NCBI GenBank assembly: GCA_934749845.1
Contig: CAKVHQ010000009.1
Coordinates: forward strand, 1 to 51,122
DNA from: an uncultured Clostridia bacterium
Lineage (GTDB): Bacteria > Bacillota > Clostridia > Christensenellales > UBA1242
Reading direction: 5' to 3'
Length of the DNA stretch: 51,122 nucleotides
The position numbers were made by a program, and so were the translations under genes. The notes beneath the pieces are model-generated. The model saw only the letters and a list, made by a program, of their open reading frames with translations, was not told where the DNA came from and searched no databases. How positions within the stretch are numbered: position 1 is the stretch's first letter; the number at the start of each line of letters is the position of its first letter. Positions 40,901-48,421 of the stretch are shown here, in pieces.

Positions 40901-42115
40901 CTTTGATTCGCCTTCGCCAATTTCAATGTCGTAATCTTCATTTTTTAAAACAAATACGCCACCAACAATCTCTATGTGTTGAATGTAGTTACTTAAATTG
41001 TCACTAGTAAATGGAGAACCCGGTATGTCTGTTGGATTAACTTTTAATCCCAAATTTGTTGCAGAATATCTTTGACTCTTGTAAAGTTCCAAATTAAGTT
41101 CAGTTTTGTTTGCAGAAATCGAACCAATTTCAACATCGCTAACTTGGAAATTCAAACTGTTTTCAATTAAAACATCTTTAATCCATTCGTCATATAACTC
41201 TCTTGCTTCATCATCTGGCAAGTTGATATATTCTTCGTTAGTTAATATTTTTTCTTCGTTAGAATATAAATCGCAAACGCTTAACGAAACATTAAATTCC
41301 CCACTTGTTAAAATTTTAATTTTCGCATAAGGGAAACCCTTTTTATAATTTAAAATTGGAGTTGATGCACTTGTGTTAATTCCTACTTCTTCAATGCTTG
41401 CGACTGTTTCGTTATCAATAGAGAACTCATACTTTTTGAAATCTTTTGTAAGTTCAACCAAATCGCTCATGCAAAGAGAAGATTTTGCTAAAATGGAATC
41501 TATGTCAAGATAAGCATAAACATAGTCGCCTTCAAACAATTTATCACTTTGAATGTCACTTATTTTTTCATACTTTAAATCAAAACTTTCTAGTTTAGAA
41601 TCAACAAAAACTTTGGCTTCACAATACTCACTTTCGCATTCAACATAAAGTTCTATTGTTCTTGGCTCTAAACTTTCGGTTTGATTGTCGCCCAGCACAA
41701 TTTTGAAAGGCTTGCCAAGTGTTATTAAATATTTATTTCCAACTTTTTCTGCGGAAACATAAACTGGTTCTTCAACTTCTTCTGGTTGTTCTTCGGCTTC
41801 AACCATAACATCTTTTACCAAAGTGTCGCCCGATTTAATTTGCAACTTACCATCAAGTTCGGTGCAGTCTTCTGGGTTTGGGTCAACAACAAAAGTGCTA
41901 TCTTCATTTATAACAAAAACAGGGATATTGTTACTTAGTCCTTGAAACTTGTCCGTTTCTATGTTAAACGAGCATGATTTAATTGCCACATGCTTTGGTT
42001 TAAACCCGCCGGTAATTCCAATAAAGCCCGCAACCAAACCAATAATGCCGGCACAAATGCCAGCACCAATTCCTATGTACTTAAAAACTTGTTTCCAAAC
42101 CTGTTTTTTTGTCAT
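37910..42115 (-). CDS. Giant membrane-anchored surface protein (1401 residues)
   Basis: The largest gene in the window. A short basic N-terminus is followed by a Gly-rich membrane helix (GIGAGICAGIIGLVAGFIG, residues about 16-34, glycine-zipper-like). The remaining ~1360 residues are acidic, rich in Asn, Thr, Ser and Val, and appear as serial beta modules resembling Ig-like/BIG folds. No C-terminal anchor, sortase motif or catalytic motif is seen, so the protein is probably held by its N-terminal helix with the bulk outside. A Glu/Pro linker (EAEEQPEEVEEPVYV) lies near residue 110. AGGTGG precedes the ATG. It has an exact consensus promoter and its own terminator. Family unknown. Confidence 0.85.
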   Translation of the reverse strand: MTKKQVWKQVFKYIGIGAGICAGIIGLVAGFIGITGGFKPKHVAIKSCSFNIETDKFQGLSNNIPVFVINEDSTFVVDPNPEDCTELDGKLQIKSGDTLVKDVMVEAEEQPEEVEEPVYVSAEKVGNKYLITLGKPFKIVLGDNQTESLEPRTIELYVECESEYCEAKVFVDSKLESFDLKYEKISDIQSDKLFEGDYVYAYLDIDSILAKSSLCMSDLVELTKDFKKYEFSIDNETVASIEEVGINTSASTPILNYKKGFPYAKIKILTSGEFNVSLSVCDLYSNEEKILTNEEYINLPDDEARELYDEWIKDVLIENSLNFQVSDVEIGSISANKTELNLELYKSQRYSATNLGLKVNPTDIPGSPFTSDNLSNYIQHIEIVGGVFVLKNEDYDIEIGEGESKQFIKFSDKFIQTRKEQGINEPSWVVSVLETTSSKTCLVAYLTVGEDTWYDFIPVNIEPIQTIDLTVKKDNELFDLIELEYDKAIENQKTYTELSNAWVFDTESNQTLQSLIQSGKYPYKSFVFVVEDSEGNYKLADDIISLEITQNGYVLTPISRGNSKICAVILKTDINGNLLDKENNAIVNQDGTTVIIDEDVLARCQIVAKSDYIDVQVRQVLKILPESTLTLYKENAGSYEEIAEDDEMFIIKKDNLNSVYEATIYNGQKVYLKLNVNDEEALYEAFNDTLVFRLGTEIVQADKFVKLGTSLIEATIDGETVYLLSIEIFNVTDESLVESLIVDFNGKRQCNLSLKAKKFVLENLTLLSNTGNEESNSADVYLVLNSQNDNMYWTVDSGKQEKELEVSLKKSPSQAEGHDEIVYKLYSLKDESVDISTLNNLTDEIIKQYFVEDTSVLEIKSGYPIYNEDDVPVLQFDVKKQGRAILIAYCTRYDDNVKVFSNPFVINTKYPFLKEQEFNYGTNYEVVDTDYAFVKTLDTQIDANKTYYTLNDLEQYVKVDSPVESELNSYYEQQFAKYRQIVASYDGQLTNLIDFIGYEKKKITENGEGVEGQKIGLQWKLTESEEVNYSILRPSLYNFEIISNMKYDFITDNQDGNILNYLKTNRVTEKVYIKIKISTKFGYELSQTYNYVLIPDYYIENGENTTQNINAGDSVTLFDLKIDENNLLVNDGGLYYITNSSYSNYRVGNDSKITGFDGDLITVIYMPLDMRNVIINKLKDNYGFTENESADSTEKNITKNPTNDSIIYFVLDGKQYEIRFVLRFNYTDPNGDVKIKEGKIKSSAVLQGIAPTITINGYYCFTDGENLSEYMESGIFKFKLNVEPISQIKLNENAENNVTLSSMGTSLETVFASGKQISLNDIVSLQTKSGMESLITSQTEPTCSLVGDYGELFKIENGNLVMTGSIVEDYKIQIAYSYTVTLENGLIKTVDYTLNLLVKTK

Positions 42116-42149
42116 AACCCACCTAAATATATTATATCTATATATTCAA

Positions 42150-42178
42150 ATTATATTTATGATGGTTGGCTTTGTCAA
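42150..42178 (-). promoter_or_regulatory. Perfect sigma-A promoter of the giant surface protein
   Basis: TTGACA (42173-42178), 17-base spacer, TATAAT (42150-42155), minus strand. Confidence 0.9.
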
Positions 42179-42288
42179 ACAAACAAGTTTGTTTTTACTA
42201 AAACCATAAATTTAAAATTTTTTATACAGCCAATAATTTTACCTAACTGAAACAAATTCTCAACTTATTTTTAAATTAAGACTCATTC

Positions 42289-42654
42289 TCAATTACTTGC
42301 AATTTGCAAGCAGTCAACGCCAACAAGCAAGCAGTCGTTAATTAGTTTGTCGATTAGCGAATAATATATAATTTTACCATCTCGCCTATATTTTACTAAT
42401 CCCAATGATTTTAAAGTTTTAAGTTGGTGGCTAACTGTTGTTTGGTTAATATGTAGTATGTTAGAAATGTCGCTAACGCACATTTCACTCATAGAAAGCG
42501 CACTTATAATTTTTAGTCTAGTAGGGTCAGAAAACATGCTAAAAAAATCTGCAAGATTTCTTAATTTGTTTTCTTTTGGCATATAGAATTTAACATTATT
42601 AACCACTTGGTCACTTAACAAAAATTTACTTTCATTTATTTGATTATTTTCCAT
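42289..42654 (-). CDS. ArsR/SmtB-family transcription regulator
   Basis: The 121-residue protein is a winged helix-turn-helix repressor: LADFFSMFSDPTRLKIISAL, then the recognition region CVSDISNILHINQTTVSHQL and the wing KYRRDGKIIYYSL. The metal motif ELCVCDL of ArsR is present as EMCVSDI, keeping one cysteine; two more Cys lie at the C-terminus (DCLLVGVDC), as in some zinc/cadmium sensors. No transporter is next to it. Instead a Cys-rich membrane micro-protein is divergently placed, sharing a 119-base control region. The start at 42654 has GAGAGG; a frame extension to 42684 lacks one. Confidence 0.92.
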   Translation of the reverse strand: MENNQINESKFLLSDQVVNNVKFYMPKENKLRNLADFFSMFSDPTRLKIISALSMSEMCVSDISNILHINQTTVSHQLKTLKSLGLVKYRRDGKIIYYSLIDKLINDCLLVGVDCLQIASN

Positions 42655-42674
42655 ACTTCCTCTCCGTTTTTTAT

Positions 42675-42703
42675 ATTTTATCATTATTACAAAAAGTGTT
42701 CAA
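42675..42703 (-). promoter_or_regulatory. Promoter of the ArsR-family gene
   Basis: TTGAAC (42698-42703), 17-base spacer, TAAAAT (42675-42680), minus strand. Confidence 0.75.
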
Positions 42704-42711
42704 TTAAGCAC
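42696..42711. promoter_or_regulatory. Candidate ArsR operator overlapping the -35 box
   Basis: GTGTTCAATTAAGCAC is an imperfect 16-base palindrome (12 of 16 positions symmetric) centred on the shared control region of the divergent genes. Confidence 0.45.
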
Positions 42712-42773
42712 ATTTAAAAAAATTGTTGCATATTTACTAATATGGTAAAAAATTGTAAAATGGAGGTTGGCGT

Positions 42774-42959
42774 ATGTTTTCACAGGATATCCTGCTAGTC
42801 TTGCTCCTTTCGATTTTTGCTTCTGCCAACGATGTTGACTTATCCAGCAACACAAACTATCTTTTACTTTTATTGCTGGTATTATCTCAACAAAGCGGTG
42901 GTTGCTCAACCTGCAATAGATGCAATAGTTGCAGTAGTTGTTCGAGAAACTTTATTTAG
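42774..42959 (+). CDS. 61-residue membrane micro-protein with CxxCxxCxxCxxC tail
   Basis: A TGGAGGTTGG ribosome site sits just before the ATG and a bidirectional terminator follows, so this is a real gene despite its size. The product has a hydrophobic segment (residues 6-18), a polar stretch (NDVDLSSNTNY), a Leu-rich segment (30-37), and a C-terminal tail with cysteines at 44, 47, 50, 53 and 56, exactly every third residue. It ends SRNFI. The tail looks like a metal-binding or thiol array held at the membrane. It is divergent from an ArsR-family regulator. Possible roles are metal binding, a spore-coat or envelope peptide, or a bacteriocin-like peptide; none is proven. Confidence 0.75.
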   Translation: MFSQDILLVLLLSIFASANDVDLSSNTNYLLLLLLVLSQQSGGCSTCNRCNSCSSCSRNFI

Positions 42960-42975
42960 CAAGACATTTTTTACT

Positions 42976-43008
42976 AAAAAAAGCAGATGGTTTTCCACCT
43001 GCTTTTTT
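42976..43008. terminator. Bidirectional terminator between micro-protein and AI-2E transporter
   Basis: Stem around AAGCAG-TGG / CCA-CTGCTT with one mismatch, loop TTTT, T-runs on both sides. Confidence 0.82.
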
Positions 43009-43009
43009 G

Positions 43010-44314
43010 TTATTTATCACTTTCAATGAGAGTATCTTTGTTTGCGTTTTCTTCCTTCTTACTATTTGCTTGTTGCCTTCTTTCTTTAACAATTTTTGTT
43101 GCTTCTTGCAATATTTCAAGGTCGTTAATATCTTCTTTTGTTAAGCCATATTTTTCAAGCTCTAACTTCTCGTTTTCTTTTTCCGCAACATATTGGTTTA
43201 ACAACTTCCATAAAACTGCCATAATTGGAGGTCCAAAGAACATTCCCAGCACTCCAAAAATGCTTCCAAACACAATCAATGAAAGAATAATTAGTAAAGG
43301 ACTAACTTTTAATCTTCTTCCAAAAATTATTGGGCCAAAGAAGTAGCCATAAACATTAGTTACAACTAGCATGTAAAGTAGAACCCAAATTGCCATAGTC
43401 ACATTCATAGTTGCAATGCAAATTATTGTTATTGAAAGACAGCCAATAACTCCACCAAAGTATGGAATCATGTTTACTATCGCAAAGCCCACTGCAAGCA
43501 CAACTGGCGATGGAACTTTTAGTAAAACAAATCCCGGAATTAAAATTGCAAAAATAATAAATGATTCTAGAATTTTTCCTGTAACATAATCGTACAAAGT
43601 TTGGTCTGCAAATTTTGCGGTTTTAACAAGTCGGTCTGCTCTTCTTTCACTTAACGTTGCATAGCAAACTCTTTTTGTGAACGAACTTATGCTTTCTTTT
43701 TTGTATAGCATTATTATTGAAATTACAACACCAACCGTAAAATAAGCGAGCATCGTTGCGGTTTGCTGAATTATTTGTGCAATGTTTTGAGCAATCAAAG
43801 GAATGTTTGTGGACAAACTATCGCCAATTTTATTGATGAAATCTGTTATTGCAACTTCAACATCAACATCATTAAACCAACCTGTAGATTCAAAGAATTT
43901 TGTTAGTTGTTCTTTTAAATTGTTAACATAGTTGTTAATAACTTCTCCGCTTAATCCGTTTATAAATTCAACGATTTTTGGAATTAACGAAAATAGTATT
44001 AAAAATATAACGCAAAACAGCGCAATAAATAGTAAGGTAATGCAAAAAATTCTATTTATTTTATCGCCATTTTTAAGTTTAGAAAACCACTTTTTAAAAA
44101 CTTTTTTCTCTAAAAAATCGAGAATTTTTTTAAACAAAAATGTTATAACCAAGCCAATAATAAGTGGTGATAATGCTGTTAGCAAACTAACAAAAATTCG
44201 TTTAAAATAATCCCCTGCCAAACTGTTTAAAAGCAAAGCACAAAGCAGTGCGATAAAAAGCCAAAACGTCCATTTTCGTTGCGTTCTGTATTCAGGTGAA
44301 TATTTGTTTTGCAT
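43010..44314 (-). CDS. AI-2E family transporter (PerM/YdiK-type)
   Basis: The 434-residue protein has about eight membrane helices and the family's characteristic C-terminal region (GFAIVNMIPYFGGVIG; VYGYFFGPIIFGRRLKVSPL; FGVLGMFFGPPIMAV). Family members have been linked to autoinducer-2 export, sodium/proton exchange and other efflux, so the substrate is not predictable. The C-terminus is a charged coiled tail ending in Lys/Glu. AGGAGG precedes the ATG at 44312-44314. It follows prfA by ten bases and likely belongs to the same transcript. Confidence 0.9.
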   Translation of the reverse strand: MQNKYSPEYRTQRKWTFWLFIALLCALLLNSLAGDYFKRIFVSLLTALSPLIIGLVITFLFKKILDFLEKKVFKKWFSKLKNGDKINRIFCITLLFIALFCVIFLILFSLIPKIVEFINGLSGEVINNYVNNLKEQLTKFFESTGWFNDVDVEVAITDFINKIGDSLSTNIPLIAQNIAQIIQQTATMLAYFTVGVVISIIMLYKKESISSFTKRVCYATLSERRADRLVKTAKFADQTLYDYVTGKILESFIIFAILIPGFVLLKVPSPVVLAVGFAIVNMIPYFGGVIGCLSITIICIATMNVTMAIWVLLYMLVVTNVYGYFFGPIIFGRRLKVSPLLIILSLIVFGSIFGVLGMFFGPPIMAVLWKLLNQYVAEKENEKLELEKYGLTKEDINDLEILQEATKIVKERRQQANSKKEENANKDTLIESDK

Positions 44315-44324
44315 ATTCCGCCTC

Positions 44325-45392
44325 CTAGATGTTTGCTTCTAATTTTGCCTTTTGATCAGCAAGCATCAATGCTTCAATCATCTCGTCAATTTCGCCTTCC
44401 ATAAACAAGGCTAAAGAATATAATGTTAAGCCAATTCTGTGGTCGGTAACTCTGCCTTGTGGAAAGTTATATGTTCTAATTCTTTCACTGCGGTCGCCTG
44501 TGCCAATTTGACTTTTTCTGTTACTTGCATATTTATCATTTGCTTCTTGTTGAAGTTTATCATAAAGTTTGCTTTTTAAAATGAACATAGCACGCTCTTT
44601 GTTTTGAAGTTGCGAACGCTGGTCTTGGCAGTTAACTACAATTCCTGTTGGAAGGTGCGTAATTCTAATAGCACTTTCTGTCTTGTTAATGTGCTGTCCG
44701 CCCGCTCCACTACTTCTTAATGTATCAATCTTCAAATCTTTTTCGTCAATTTCAAGTTCAACTTCTGGCATTTCTGGCAAAACTGCAACTGTGATAGTTG
44801 ATGTGTGAACTCTGCCTTGTGTTTCGGTTTCAGGAACTCTTTGAACTCTGTGAACTCCACTTTCAAACTTTAGTTTTTCGTAAACATTTGTGCCTTTAAT
44901 TAAAACTGTTGCTTCCTTAACGCCACCCAACTCGGTTTCGTTAATATCGGTTATTTCCACTTGCCAGCCTTGTCTTTCAGCATACTTTGAATACATTCTT
45001 AAAATTTCACTTGCAAACAAAGCAGCTTCATCTCCGCCTGCTCCGCCACGAATTTCCATAATAACGTTTTTGTCATCATTTTCGTCTTTTGGAAGCAACA
45101 TAATTTTAAGTTGTTCTTCATATTCTTGTTTGCGTTTTTTGCCGTCTTCAATTTCTTGAGTTAAAAATTCTCTCATGCCTTCATCAGTTTCAACTTTTAG
45201 CATTTCTTCGGCATCTTGAACATTCTTTGTGTTTTGAATGTGTTTTTCATAAAGTTCTGCAACTGGCGAAAGTTGTTTTAATTCTTTAGACAATGCAACC
45301 ATTTTTTTATTATCAGCAAAAATTTCGGGATTAGACAATTCCCTGTTTAATTCTTCAACTCTATTTTTAATATTCTCCAATTTATCTAACAT
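44325..45392 (-). CDS. prfA: Peptide chain release factor 1
   Basis: RF1 reads UAA and UAG stop codons and triggers peptide release. The 355-residue protein has the GGAGGDEAALFA segment, the catalytic GGQ motif within LRSSGAGGQHINKTESAIR, and the C-terminal RTYNFPQGRVTDHRIG. The GGQ glutamine is the residue methylated by PrmC, whose gene ends one base upstream. AAGGT precedes the ATG at 45390-45392. Confidence 0.97.
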   Translation of the reverse strand: MLDKLENIKNRVEELNRELSNPEIFADNKKMVALSKELKQLSPVAELYEKHIQNTKNVQDAEEMLKVETDEGMREFLTQEIEDGKKRKQEYEEQLKIMLLPKDENDDKNVIMEIRGGAGGDEAALFASEILRMYSKYAERQGWQVEITDINETELGGVKEATVLIKGTNVYEKLKFESGVHRVQRVPETETQGRVHTSTITVAVLPEMPEVELEIDEKDLKIDTLRSSGAGGQHINKTESAIRITHLPTGIVVNCQDQRSQLQNKERAMFILKSKLYDKLQQEANDKYASNRKSQIGTGDRSERIRTYNFPQGRVTDHRIGLTLYSLALFMEGEIDEMIEALMLADQKAKLEANI

Positions 45393-45393
45393 G

Positions 45394-46221
45394 TTATACC
45401 TTCTTTAATTTTCCTATAATTACTCTATCATTTTGCGAATAATCTTTCAAACAAATTGTATCAAAATTATTGCTATTTAACAAACATTCTACACTCTCTC
45501 TTTGGTCAAAACCAATTTCCAAAATCAAATAGCCACCATTTTCTAAAAACTTTGGGCTTTCGCTTGCAAGTATTTTATAAAACTTCAAACCATCATCTCC
45601 GCCATCAAGGGCTAATTTTGGGTCGTAGTCTTTCACTTCAACTGGAAGTTGTTTAACTGTTTTCGTGGCAATATATGGCGGATTGGACACAATTACATTA
45701 TATTTATCATTAACTTTTTCAAACATGTTGCTTTGAAAAAAATTTATGTTAACATTATTTAACTTTGCATTTTGTTTGGCTGTTTTTATCGCCTTTTTGC
45801 TAATGTCTAATGCGTCAACTTGGCAAGCACAATTTGCCTTTATTGCAACCGCAATCGCACCGCTTCCCGTGCAAACATCAAGCACCTTGCCGTCCGTGTT
45901 TAAAACCTTTAAGGCTTCTGTAACCAACAATTCGGTTTCCTGACGAGGCGATAGCACATTTTTGTTTACATTAAATTTTAATCCATAAAAATATGCTTGC
46001 TTAAAAATTTTTGTTAATGGCTTGCCACTTAATCTTTTTTTAACAATTTTGTTTAATTTAAAAGTGTTTAGTGTGCTAATTTTTTCACACAAAAACAGTT
46101 TTGAATAATCTATTTTCAAAACTTCACAAAGTATTTTATCCACTTCGTCCAAAGGGATTTCATTTTGTTTAAAAACTTGCTTTAAATGTTGTCTTAATTC
46201 TTTTAATTGTTTCATAATCAT
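45394..46221 (-). CDS. prmC: Release factor glutamine methyltransferase PrmC
   Basis: PrmC methylates the GGQ glutamine of release factors using S-adenosylmethionine. The 275-residue protein has an N-terminal helical domain, the motif SPRQETELLV, the SAM loop LDVCTGSGAIAVA and the catalytic NPPYI. Two ATGs (46219-46221 and 46213-46215) are possible; neither has a ribosome site, as both follow the rpmE terminator closely. It is next to its substrate gene prfA, the usual arrangement. Confidence 0.94.
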   Translation of the reverse strand: MIMKQLKELRQHLKQVFKQNEIPLDEVDKILCEVLKIDYSKLFLCEKISTLNTFKLNKIVKKRLSGKPLTKIFKQAYFYGLKFNVNKNVLSPRQETELLVTEALKVLNTDGKVLDVCTGSGAIAVAIKANCACQVDALDISKKAIKTAKQNAKLNNVNINFFQSNMFEKVNDKYNVIVSNPPYIATKTVKQLPVEVKDYDPKLALDGGDDGLKFYKILASESPKFLENGGYLILEIGFDQRESVECLLNSNNFDTICLKDYSQNDRVIIGKLKKV

Positions 46222-46225
46222 TTTT

Positions 46226-46260
46226 AATAAAAAAAACTAGTTTTGAACTAGTTATTTTTT
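46226..46260 (-). terminator. Terminator of rpmE
   Basis: Stem AACTAGTT/AACTAGTT (self-complementary arms), loop TTG, T8 on the minus strand. Confidence 0.8.
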
Positions 46261-46465
46261 ATTCCAAGTTAAAGCGTTTTTTGAACTTGTCAACTCTACC
46301 ACTGCTATCTACCAATTTTCTTTTTCCGGTGTATAGTGGGTGACATTTGTTACATATTTCAACTCTAATTGTATCGCCATGTGCTGTGCTTCTTGAATTA
46401 AATTTTGAGCCACATGCACAAACTACTTCAACTTCATGATAGTCTGGATGTATGTCCTTTTTCAT
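46259..46465 (-). CDS. rpmE: 50S ribosomal protein L31, zinc-binding type
   Basis: The 68-residue protein has the L31 start MKKDIHPDYHEVEVVCACGS and the four zinc cysteines: C16 and C18 in CACG, and C37 and C40 in CNKCHP. It is therefore the Cys-containing form that also stores zinc and can be replaced by a Cys-free paralogue when zinc is scarce; none is in the window. GAGGTGA precedes the ATG. A good promoter lies at 46500-46528. Confidence 0.97.
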   Translation of the reverse strand: MKKDIHPDYHEVEVVCACGSKFNSRSTAHGDTIRVEICNKCHPLYTGKRKLVDSSGRVDKFKKRFNLE

Positions 46466-46499
46466 TTCAACTCACCTCAAATTTTTAGTTATCTTCGGT

Positions 46500-46528
46500 A
46501 TTATAATGCAACGCAAACAATTAGTCAA
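46500..46528 (-). promoter_or_regulatory. Promoter of rpmE
   Basis: TTGACT (46523-46528), 17-base spacer, TATAAT (46500-46505), minus strand, directly beyond the murC stop. Confidence 0.85.
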
Positions 46529-46529
46529 G

Positions 46530-47915
46530 TTATTTTTCATATTTTTTAATATAATCAGTTCTTATTTTGTGAGCAAGGTCCTCAATATCTCCCGCTCCAA
46601 TAATTAGTATCACGCTATTTTCTTCTTTTTTTAATCTTTTTAATACGCTTGAAAAAGTTATTACATACATCGTATTTTTATTTTTAAAGTTAAGGTTTTT
46701 TGCTAGGTACTTTCCGCTTGCATTTTTCATAGGCTTTTCCCTTGCACTGTATGTTGGCAAAACATACACTTTGTCGGCATAGTCAAAGCAGTTTAAAAAC
46801 TCGCTAAAGAGTGACTTGGTTCTTGAATATGTGTGTGGCTGGAAAACTGCAACTATATTTTTGTTTTTGAACACTTCTTTGCAAGTTGAAATTAGGGCTT
46901 GAATTTCAGTTGGATGGTGTGCATAATCTTCAATTACTATATTTTCATTTATCTTTCCAACAAACTGAAATCTTCTCTTAACACCGCTAAAATTTTTAAG
47001 ACCATTTGTAATGCTAAATTTACTTAAGTTGTAAAAGTCTGCCACAGCAATGCTAGCAAGTGCGTTTAAAACATTATGTTTGCCATACATATTTAGGGTT
47101 ATTTGACTGAAAAAATCACAGTTCTTGTAGCAATCAAAAATAATTTTTCCGTTTTGATATTGTCGAATGTTTTTTGCGTAATACTCTCCGCTATGGTCAC
47201 CAGAAAAAGTCGTAATTTTATAGTTTTTATGGTGTTTTAGTAATGAAATATCTTTTTCATTTATTATGCTTAAAGTTTTGCTCATCGCACAAAAACTATC
47301 AAATGTGTCGTATAAATCTTCAAAACTTGTAAAGGTGTCTGGATGGTCTTTTTCGATATTCAAAACAACCCCAACATCATGTGGAATTTTTAACAAATGC
47401 TTTTTATATTCGCATGCTTCGGTAATGAAAAACTCTTTTCCGCCAATCTTTAGGTTTCCGCCAAAAAGTTCACATTCGCCTCCAATATGAATGGTTGGAT
47501 TTTTGTTTGCGCTAATAAAAATTGAGCCAATCATTCCCGTTGTGGTGGTTTTTCCGTGCGTGCCAGCAATGGCAATAACATTTTTATATTTTTTGCAAAT
47601 TAGTTGCAAAAACTCCACCCTCTCAAACAGAAGAAGTTTTTTTCTTTTTGCTTCCAAAATTTCTGGATTATTTTCCCCCACCGCAACAGTATAAACAACC
47701 GTGTCGGCATTATGTATATTACCAGCATCATGACCTATAAAAATTTTCATTCCTAGGCTTTTAAGTTCCATAGTAATTTCGCTTTCTTTTCGGTCAGAGC
47801 CAGAAACAATATAGCCACTGTTATGGCATAATTTTGCCAAAGCACTCATAGAAATTCCACCAATGCCAACAAAGTGAATCCTATGTATATTCAGTTCATC
47901 AAAAAAATATTCCAC
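46530..47915 (-). CDS. murC: UDP-N-acetylmuramate--L-alanine ligase
   Basis: MurC adds the first amino acid to the peptidoglycan stem peptide. The 461-residue protein has HFVGIGGISMSALA near residue 14, the ATP loop AGTHGKTTTTGMIG, and the Mur ligase central and C-terminal domains (EDYAHHPTEIQALI; QPHTYSRT). The start is GTG at 47913-47915; it fits the family N-terminus but has no ribosome site. A TATAAA sequence ends five bases upstream, so a leaderless message is possible. spoVG is divergent. Confidence 0.96.
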   Translation of the reverse strand: MEYFFDELNIHRIHFVGIGGISMSALAKLCHNSGYIVSGSDRKESEITMELKSLGMKIFIGHDAGNIHNADTVVYTVAVGENNPEILEAKRKKLLLFERVEFLQLICKKYKNVIAIAGTHGKTTTTGMIGSIFISANKNPTIHIGGECELFGGNLKIGGKEFFITEACEYKKHLLKIPHDVGVVLNIEKDHPDTFTSFEDLYDTFDSFCAMSKTLSIINEKDISLLKHHKNYKITTFSGDHSGEYYAKNIRQYQNGKIIFDCYKNCDFFSQITLNMYGKHNVLNALASIAVADFYNLSKFSITNGLKNFSGVKRRFQFVGKINENIVIEDYAHHPTEIQALISTCKEVFKNKNIVAVFQPHTYSRTKSLFSEFLNCFDYADKVYVLPTYSAREKPMKNASGKYLAKNLNFKNKNTMYVITFSSVLKRLKKEENSVILIIGAGDIEDLAHKIRTDYIKKYEK

Positions 47916-47978
47916 TTTATTTTATATGTTTTTTTTGTCGTAATGGTTTTAAAATTTAAAAAAATGGCTTAAAATTAT

Positions 47979-48007
47979 TTGCAAAGTGTAGTAAAACTAT
48001 GTACACT
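47979..48007 (+). promoter_or_regulatory. Promoter of spoVG
   Basis: TTGCAA (47979-47984), 17-base spacer, TACACT (48002-48007) on the plus strand. Confidence 0.6.
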
Positions 48008-48055
48008 TATCATAAGCATACAAGTGCTAATACTAAAAAAGGAAGGTGTCAATCT

Positions 48056-48334
48056 GTGCTAAATATTACAGATGTTCGTGTGCGCTTAGTTAGTAAGGAA
48101 GACAGCAAATTGAAAGCCGTAGCATCAATCACAATTGATGAATGTTTCGTAGTTCACGAAATAAGAATTATTGAAGGAAATAATGGTTGCTTCGTTGCTA
48201 TGCCAAGTAGAAAGACTCCAGATGGCGACTTTAAGGATACTGCTCACCCAATCGATACTCCAACAAGAGAATTCTTGGATAAAACTATTCTTGAAGCCTA
48301 CGAAAAGGCATTAAAAGAAAAACCAGCAGAATAA
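48056..48334 (+). CDS. spoVG: SpoVG family RNA/DNA-binding regulator
   Basis: SpoVG is a small conserved regulator first found in sporulation and septation and now known to bind nucleic acids and affect virulence and envelope genes. The 92-residue product has NITDVRVRLV, then ASITIDECFVVHEIRIIEG, and the family hallmark GCFVAMPSRKTPDGDFKDTA. The frame is open upstream to 47999, but the GTG at 48056-48058 has AAGGAAGG nine bases before it and gives the usual start. It is a single gene with its own promoter and terminator. Confidence 0.95.
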   Translation: MLNITDVRVRLVSKEDSKLKAVASITIDECFVVHEIRIIEGNNGCFVAMPSRKTPDGDFKDTAHPIDTPTREFLDKTILEAYEKALKEKPAE

Positions 48335-48356
48335 CGCACAAAACAAAATGGTAAAG

Positions 48357-48385
48357 AAAAATCACGATTAGTCGTGATTTTTTTT
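48357..48385 (+). terminator. Terminator of spoVG
   Basis: Stem AAATCACGA/TCGTGATTT, loop TTAG, then T8. Confidence 0.9.
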
Positions 48386-48390
48386 AAAGC

Positions 48391-48419
48391 ACAAAAAATG
48401 GGAAGTTGTTTTCCCATTC
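48391..48419 (-). terminator. Terminator of the DUF285 surface protein gene
   Basis: Stem AATGGGAA/TTCCCATT and a T6 run on the minus strand. Confidence 0.88.
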
Positions 48420-48421
48420 TT

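Noticed and set aside
42256..42292. Two ATTCTCAA direct repeats after arsR, resembling part of an iron box
   Set aside because: They are 29 bases apart, lie in a 3' region and overlap the arsR stop; no proper Fur-type dyad and no promoter there.
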